Source of the DNA: Pseudomonadales bacterium
GTDB taxonomy: Bacteria > Pseudomonadota > Gammaproteobacteria > Pseudomonadales > Pseudohongiellaceae
NCBI GenBank assembly: GCA_022360535.1
Contig: JAKSCP010000302.1
Span: 1-16,850, forward strand
Reading direction: 5' to 3'
DNA: 16,850 nucleotides
This document shows, piece after piece, positions 13,054 through 16,850 of the stretch. The notes under the pieces were generated by a model. The model was not told the DNA's origin, searched no databases, and saw nothing but the letters and a program-made list of their open reading frames with translations. Each line of letters opens with the position of its first letter. The stretch's first letter is position 1. Made by a program: the position numbers and the translations under genes.

Positions 13054-14550
13054 ATGGAAGCCTTTCGCCAGGAAATTATTGTTGGCGCCGTCGTCGCCTA
13101 TATGGCCTTCTGTGTGCTGACCGGCCTGTGGGCGATGAAACGCACACAGAGCAGCAGTGACTTTTTTATCGCAGGCCGGGGACTTGGACCAATCGTGGTG
13201 GCCCTGGCCTTGTTTTCCAGCACCCTGAGTGGCTTTGGTTTCGTTGGCGGTCCTGGTCTTGTTTACTCCATCGGAGTCAGTTCTTTCTGGATGGTTGTCA
13301 TTTCTTCCACCGGCTATGCCATCGGCTTTTTCCTGGTGGCAAAACGCATTCGAATGATTGCCGAACTCAGAGACTGCCTGTCACTACCTGATGTTGTTGC
13401 GGCACGCTATAACAGCGAAGCGGTTCGGTTTCTGATTGCCATCACTATCGTTCTAGGGGTTATGGGTTATCTGGCGACACAGATACTTGCCATGGCAGTC
13501 GTTATGCAAGCCATACTCTCTGGCACAACGATGTTCTCCGACATCGGCCTGGTCACCTGTGTATTCATTTCTTCAACAGTCCTGATTTTTTATTGCGTCA
13601 CCGGCGGCATCATCGCCTCGGTTTATACGGATGTCGTGCAGGGCGCCATCATGATGATCGCTGGCACCCTCATCTTGTTTACCGCCACTTCAGTTTTTGA
13701 CGGAGGCATGCAGGAAGCGACTTCAATCATTCTTGCCGATGATGGCGAGACCATGATGCCCTTTGGCGCCGCCGGCATAATGGCCTCACTGGGATGGTTC
13801 TTTGTCTTTGGCTTGGGACTGGCTGGACAGCCTCATCTCATCACCAAGATGATGATGAATAGAAGCATGACAGACAACCGGAAGATCCTGCCCATGTCGC
13901 TGCTTGGCTATGTCATGGCTGCACTGTTGTGGATTTCAATTGGCGTGGTGATGCGCGCCGCTGTGATTGATGGTGTCATTCCACCACTTGATCAACCCGA
14001 TGATGCAGCATCGGTTTTCTTATCGGTATTTGCCAATCCACTCCTGGCTGGAATCGTCTTTGCCGGCTTATTTGCAGCCATCATGTCCACCTCCGATGCG
14101 TTTCTGAATATTGGCACTGCTGCAATCATCCATGACATTCCAAAGGCAGTGCGCGGCCACAGTTTGAACAACGAATTGTTCTGGGCCAGAGTTGTGACTG
14201 TCATTCTCGCGCTGGTGGCAGCGAGCTTCGCGCTGTATTCGCACTTTCAGGACGCCACACTGGTGGCGCTTTTGGGTGCATTCGGTTGGGGAACCTTCGC
14301 CGCATCGATTTTTCCGGTGGTAGCCGTGGGTCTGAATTGGCAGGGCGCCACAGTCGCCGGGGCCGTCACCGCTATCTCTGCCGCTTTAATCATTAATTTC
14401 GTGGTACAGCTCGCAGGTATCGCCCTGCCTCATGGCATCTCTGGCCCATTAGTAGCCTTCGTAACCTCGATGATACTGTTCATCGGGGTCTCATTGCTTA
14501 CCCGCAAGCCCGATCTGCCAGCCGACATAGATCAAGTACTGAACCTCTAA
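13054..14550 (+). CDS. Sodium:solute symporter family (SSS) transporter
   Basis: The 498-residue polytopic protein has about 13 hydrophobic segments and the SSS signature sites. These are SDFFIAGRGLGP after TM1 (35-46), GGIIASVYTDVVQGAIMM (184-201), GQPHLITKMMM (258-268) and GLFAAIMSTSDAFLN (338-352). The last holds the Ser/Thr pair that forms the Na2 site in vSGLT-type carriers. It would import a solute using the sodium gradient across the inner membrane. The substrate cannot be read; SSS members carry sugars, amino acids, organic acids, pantothenate and others. Length is normal. It is the second gene of a tight pair with the 4-TM protein. Confidence 0.92.
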   Translation: MEAFRQEIIVGAVVAYMAFCVLTGLWAMKRTQSSSDFFIAGRGLGPIVVALALFSSTLSGFGFVGGPGLVYSIGVSSFWMVVISSTGYAIGFFLVAKRIRMIAELRDCLSLPDVVAARYNSEAVRFLIAITIVLGVMGYLATQILAMAVVMQAILSGTTMFSDIGLVTCVFISSTVLIFYCVTGGIIASVYTDVVQGAIMMIAGTLILFTATSVFDGGMQEATSIILADDGETMMPFGAAGIMASLGWFFVFGLGLAGQPHLITKMMMNRSMTDNRKILPMSLLGYVMAALLWISIGVVMRAAVIDGVIPPLDQPDDAASVFLSVFANPLLAGIVFAGLFAAIMSTSDAFLNIGTAAIIHDIPKAVRGHSLNNELFWARVVTVILALVAASFALYSHFQDATLVALLGAFGWGTFAASIFPVVAVGLNWQGATVAGAVTAISAALIINFVVQLAGIALPHGISGPLVAFVTSMILFIGVSLLTRKPDLPADIDQVLNL

Positions 14551-14567
14551 GATCAGTTCTCCGATAC

Positions 14568-14615
14568 TCCACAAATAGCCCTCCTGCCTCAGATTCCTGA
14601 ACAAAAGTTTGTGGA
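14568..14615. repeat. Inverted repeat after the symporter gene
   Basis: TCCACAAA (14568-14575) and TTTGTGGA (14608-14615) form a perfect 8-bp dyad with a 32-nt spacer, 18 nt after the symporter stop. There is no T-run, so it is not a standard intrinsic terminator. Confidence 0.3.
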
Positions 14616-14627
14616 TGCTGGGTCCTA

Positions 14628-14653
14628 GTTGTTAATGCCTGGGAAATAACAAC
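14628..14653. promoter_or_regulatory. Inverted repeat just before the small acidic protein gene
   Basis: GTTGTTA (14628-14634) and TAACAAC (14647-14653) are perfect inverted copies around a 12-nt spacer that contains GGGAAA, the only purine-rich stretch near the ATG at 14660. It could be an operator or an mRNA hairpin controlling access to the ribosome site. Function is inferred from position. Confidence 0.35.
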
Positions 14654-14659
14654 GCCACA

Positions 14660-14947
14660 ATGGAATCACTTACAGACGATCTATTGGTTGCGATACACAA
14701 GATAAGTCGTTGTGCAAAGCCGATCCGGCAGCGACCAAATTACCCTGACGACATAGGTTTAGCTCAGTCTCAACAAGCCAAGCTAGTGGAAAAATTCGAG
14801 CGCCTCGATCGAAAAGAGCGCGAGAGAATCGCCTCCGCCCTGAAACAACTAAGCGAAATGATGGACGATGAGAGTGAACCCTGGGGAGAGGCAGACGAAG
14901 AAGCAACCGCCACTCCGCCTCATCTGCGCCTCAACTCACCATTCTAG
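14660..14947 (+). CDS. Small hypothetical protein with acidic C-terminus
   Basis: No family recognised. The 95-residue product has no signal peptide or TM segment. It starts with a short helical stretch, has a basic segment (ISRCAKPIRQRP), then a charged, probably helical middle (about 37-68, KLVEKFERLDRKERERIASALK), and ends with a very acidic patch (DDESEPWGEADEE). Heptad-like spacing in the middle would allow a coiled coil or dimer. It follows the symporter gene by 109 nt on the same strand. Its stop shares the palindrome CTAG with the stop of the convergent Vgb-like gene. Composition and the compact fit between neighbours favour a real gene, but no homology supports it. Confidence 0.6.
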   Translation: MESLTDDLLVAIHKISRCAKPIRQRPNYPDDIGLAQSQQAKLVEKFERLDRKERERIASALKQLSEMMDDESEPWGEADEEATATPPHLRLNSPF

Positions 14948-16158
14948 TTGATCTTAACCAGACCAACCTGATTAGAACTGCTCTGATGGATAAGCAAGTT
15001 ACCCTCTTCGGTGACCCAGGTATGTCGAATGATGCCCACACCGGATGGGATCGCCCAACTTTGAAAGGATTCGGTAGCGGGATTAAAACGGACCAGCGCA
15101 TCCGGCCGCATCCCGGACTCGTTGTACCAGATCACATCATCGATCACCGCCATGGAATAAGGGTGAGAACTGGAACCACTGGGCGAATCCCATTGTTTGA
15201 TGTCACCACTGACCGGATCCAGTCGCCCAATCTTGCCCATAGTGGAATTTACGTACCAGACGATGTCATTGCTGTCTAAATCCAGGCGGCGGATTCGTGA
15301 CCGCTCATCAGGAACCTCGTAATAGCGAATATCCATGGAGTCTGGATTCAGCGCACCGATTTTATTGGTGCCATTGAAAGCAACCCACACTGTGCCTTTG
15401 CTGTCTACTTTGATGCCGTATGGACGTGGTTCTACGTTGATCTCTTTTAAGTCACCGGTTTCAGGATTCAGGCGACCAAGCATGGCAGCGCCTTGCGCAG
15501 TGAAGTAAAGGTTGCCATTGGGATGGAACACTGCCGAATGGGGGTCTCTCGCTTCCGTTTCGTATTCAGTCACCAATCCTGTCTTAGGGTCCAGTTTTCC
15601 CACCGTGGCATTGCTGTTTCCGGTGTACCAGATATTACCTTCGTCATCAGGAACGATGGTGTGTGGCCGGGACGTAGGTGGCAATTTGTACTCTTCCATC
15701 ACCCCTGTTTCCGGGTCCAGGCGTCCAGTCAAACTGGCCCACATACCAGTCCACCAGATCGAACCGTCAGGCGCTTCTACCGGATCCCGTGAACGTTGAC
15801 CTAATGTAGGCACGGTCCACTCAATGATCTCAATGTCGGTATCTCCCGGAATCAGTGTCGGGCGTCGTGATTCATCAACTGGAAAATGCTCTGCAAGGTA
15901 ATTGGCTATGGTAGTTGCCTGGGCATCATTCAGCTCGATCATGGTTGAGAAAACCCGGCGCCACTCTGCCGGGCTGTCATAACCTGCTGTGCGAACGATG
16001 TTTGCTGTGGAATGGCAGCTTGTACAGGCCGTCAGCACCAGTTCCTTTCCCTCACCTTCAGGAAGTGCGGGCGGGGTTCGGCCTCGTTGCGCCAATGCGG
16101 GATTGGTGGAAACCAGAAGGAAGACAAGGGCAATAGTTAGTGAACCGATGGATTTCAT
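14944..16158 (-). CDS. Exported cytochrome c / Vgb-like beta-propeller fusion
   Basis: The ATG at 16158 gives 404 residues with AGGG 7 nt upstream and a Sec signal (cleavage ALA-Q, residue 23); a GTG at 16209 would bury the signal. Residues about 36-95 are a small cytochrome c domain: heme motif CTSCH (45-49), candidate Met73 ligand and the closing ANYLAEHFP. Residues about 110-404 form a propeller with repeats of roughly 42 residues, such as PHTIVPDDEGNIWYTG, PYGIKVDSKGTVWVAF and GKLDPKTGLVTEY, as in virginiamycin B lyase (Vgb). The Vgb WFTE blade motif is changed here to WYTG, WVAF, WYVN and WYNE, so streptogramin lyase activity should not be assumed. It is periplasmic and may pass electrons or bind a ligand. 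It diverges from a PQQ dehydrogenase gene. Confidence 0.87.
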   Translation of the reverse strand: MKSIGSLTIALVFLLVSTNPALAQRGRTPPALPEGEGKELVLTACTSCHSTANIVRTAGYDSPAEWRRVFSTMIELNDAQATTIANYLAEHFPVDESRRPTLIPGDTDIEIIEWTVPTLGQRSRDPVEAPDGSIWWTGMWASLTGRLDPETGVMEEYKLPPTSRPHTIVPDDEGNIWYTGNSNATVGKLDPKTGLVTEYETEARDPHSAVFHPNGNLYFTAQGAAMLGRLNPETGDLKEINVEPRPYGIKVDSKGTVWVAFNGTNKIGALNPDSMDIRYYEVPDERSRIRRLDLDSNDIVWYVNSTMGKIGRLDPVSGDIKQWDSPSGSSSHPYSMAVIDDVIWYNESGMRPDALVRFNPATESFQSWAIPSGVGIIRHTWVTEEGNLLIHQSSSNQVGLVKIN

Positions 16159-16268
16159 GGTGGCACCCTGAAAATTGTTGGAGGCTGAATCTACGATAAT
16201 AGTTAGCACGGTGAAATTTACAACAGCTTGCCTGCATGGAATGATCGACTCGGCTGGCCTGACTAACA

Positions 16269-16295
16269 GTCTGGCGTGTTGCCTGTTTGCCAGAC
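16269..16295. promoter_or_regulatory. Inverted repeat between the divergent Vgb-like and PQQ genes
   Basis: GTCTGGC (16269-16275) and GCCAGAC (16289-16295) form a perfect 7-bp dyad with 13 nt between. It lies 111 nt upstream of the Vgb-like start and 138 nt upstream of the PQQ gene start. A shared operator is possible. Nothing else in 16159-16433 is a convincing promoter; TATAGA at 16364-16369 is a weak -10 candidate. Confidence 0.3.
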
Positions 16296-16403
16296 CAGCG
16301 CGAGACCGAGGCTCAATGGAGGCCGACTCGCGGCATATTTAATTCACTTCTGGGATTCGCTTCTATAGAGACCCTGGGGTATCTTCTCCCTAGGTTTATC
16401 CCG

Positions 16404-16427
16404 ATAAGAAGACACATAAGAAGACGC
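16404..16427 (+). repeat. 12-nt tandem repeat in the leader of the PQQ dehydrogenase gene
   Basis: ATAAGAAGAC occurs at 16404-16413 and 16416-16425, giving two 12-nt units (ATAAGAAGACAC, ATAAGAAGACGC). The second unit ends 6 nt before the ATG at 16434, so its purine-rich AAGAAG stretch may serve as a weak ribosome binding site. Confidence 0.6.
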
Positions 16428-16433
16428 ACAACA

Positions 16434-16850
16434 ATGTCCAGATTGACACACCGCATCAGCTCTAGAATTTTGACCTCCCTGCTCTTAGCAGTAGCCGCGC
16501 TGAATTTAAGCGCCTGCACCCAACAGGAACAATCCACCACCAACGACGAGCAAATCATATCTGGCACAGAGTGGCCCCTGTATCGAGGTAATTATTCGGG
16601 GACCGGCTACTCGCCTCTGGATGCCCTCACGCCAGACAACGTTGCAAGTCTACAAGTCGCCTGGCGTTACTCGCTGCGCAACGATGAGAGCGATAATCCA
16701 AGGGAACCCAATTCTCAAGCCACACCGATTGTTACCAGCGGCATGATGTTCGTACCGACGGTGGATGCAGTGGTCGCACTTAATCCGGTTTCAGGAAGTG
16801 AGATCTGGCGCCATCAGGTTACGGACGGGCGCCCTTCAAGACGTGGCGTC
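16434..16850 (+). CDS. PQQ-dependent dehydrogenase, lipoprotein, 3' end missing
   Basis: The reading frame from ATG 16434 stays open for 139 codons to the window edge. The start has a lipoprotein signal peptide (LLLAVAALNLSAC, lipobox LSAC, Cys28). The mature part opens with WPLYRGNYSGTGYSPL and the block NVASLQVAWRYSL, the usual entry into the eight-bladed propeller of PQQ-dependent alcohol/glucose dehydrogenases. It continues with QATPIV, GMMFVPT and VVALNPVSGSEIWRH, a complete first W-motif strand set. Such enzymes oxidise alcohols, sugars or aldehydes in the periplasm and hand electrons to cytochrome c or ubiquinone. Substrate class cannot be set because the PQQ, calcium and possible C-terminal heme residues lie beyond the window. 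Confidence 0.9.
   Translation, partial: MSRLTHRISSRILTSLLLAVAALNLSACTQQEQSTTNDEQIISGTEWPLYRGNYSGTGYSPLDALTPDNVASLQVAWRYSLRNDESDNPREPNSQATPIVTSGMMFVPTVDAVVALNPVSGSEIWRHQVTDGRPSRRGV

Noticed and set aside
16313..16567. 84-residue minus-strand reading frame
   Set aside because: It lies opposite the start and signal peptide of the PQQ dehydrogenase gene and has no features of its own.
1..16850. tRNA, rRNA, CRISPR, transposase or phage genes
   Set aside because: Looked for on both strands by eye; no cloverleaf, repeat-spacer array or transposase motif was found.

Overview
The window reads as chromosomal DNA of a Gram-negative, aerobic, probably aquatic gammaproteobacterium. This rests on lipoprotein, Sec and Tat export signals, c-type cytochromes, a PQQ dehydrogenase, an SSS-family symporter and moderate GC by eye. 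The genus cannot be read from the sequence. I see no rRNA, tRNA, CRISPR array, insertion sequence or phage gene. Most of the encoded proteins are exported or membrane-bound.

Left region (1-2323, all + strand). The 3' end of an EF-hand protein gene cut by the window edge is followed by an ECF sigma factor, a one-TM candidate anti-sigma factor, a CnrX/ZraP/CpxP-like periplasmic sensor and a DUF1653 protein. The last three junctions are tight (7-nt gap, 4-nt overlap, 1-nt overlap). The EF-hand protein and the sensor both end in Gly/Pro/Arg-rich tails. The 57-nt gap before the sigma gene can fold into a pseudoknot that ends next to the start codon.

Middle region (2324-7878, + strand). A large exported cytochrome c protein with planctomycete-type DUF1592/DUF1588-like features is followed by a Tat-exported DUF1501 protein, and then by a 5'-nucleotidase-family lipoprotein. 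The large cytochrome protein has two copies of a short beta module that recurs at the C-terminus of the cyclophilin gene 5 kb away.

7902-12176 mixes strands: a Tat-exported epoxide hydrolase (-), a heme-dependent oxidative N-demethylase (DUF3445) homologue (+), an exported cyclophilin-type PPIase (-) and an exported NHL/PAL-like beta-propeller (-). A strong bidirectional intrinsic terminator sits between the last two.

Right region (12501-16850). A 4-TM membrane protein and an SSS symporter form a coupled pair (+), followed by a small acidic protein (+). A cytochrome c / Vgb-like beta-propeller fusion (-) faces away from a PQQ-dependent dehydrogenase lipoprotein (+) that runs off the window. 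That divergent pair could form a periplasmic oxidation/electron-transfer unit.

Several starts were moved from the longest reading frame to an internal ATG where a Shine-Dalgarno sequence or signal peptide supports it (large cytochrome, nucleotidase, PPIase, NHL protein and Vgb fusion). The best candidates for something undescribed are the EF-hand/ECF-sigma/sensor cassette with its pseudoknot-like leader, the shared beta module, and the symporter with a 4-TM partner.
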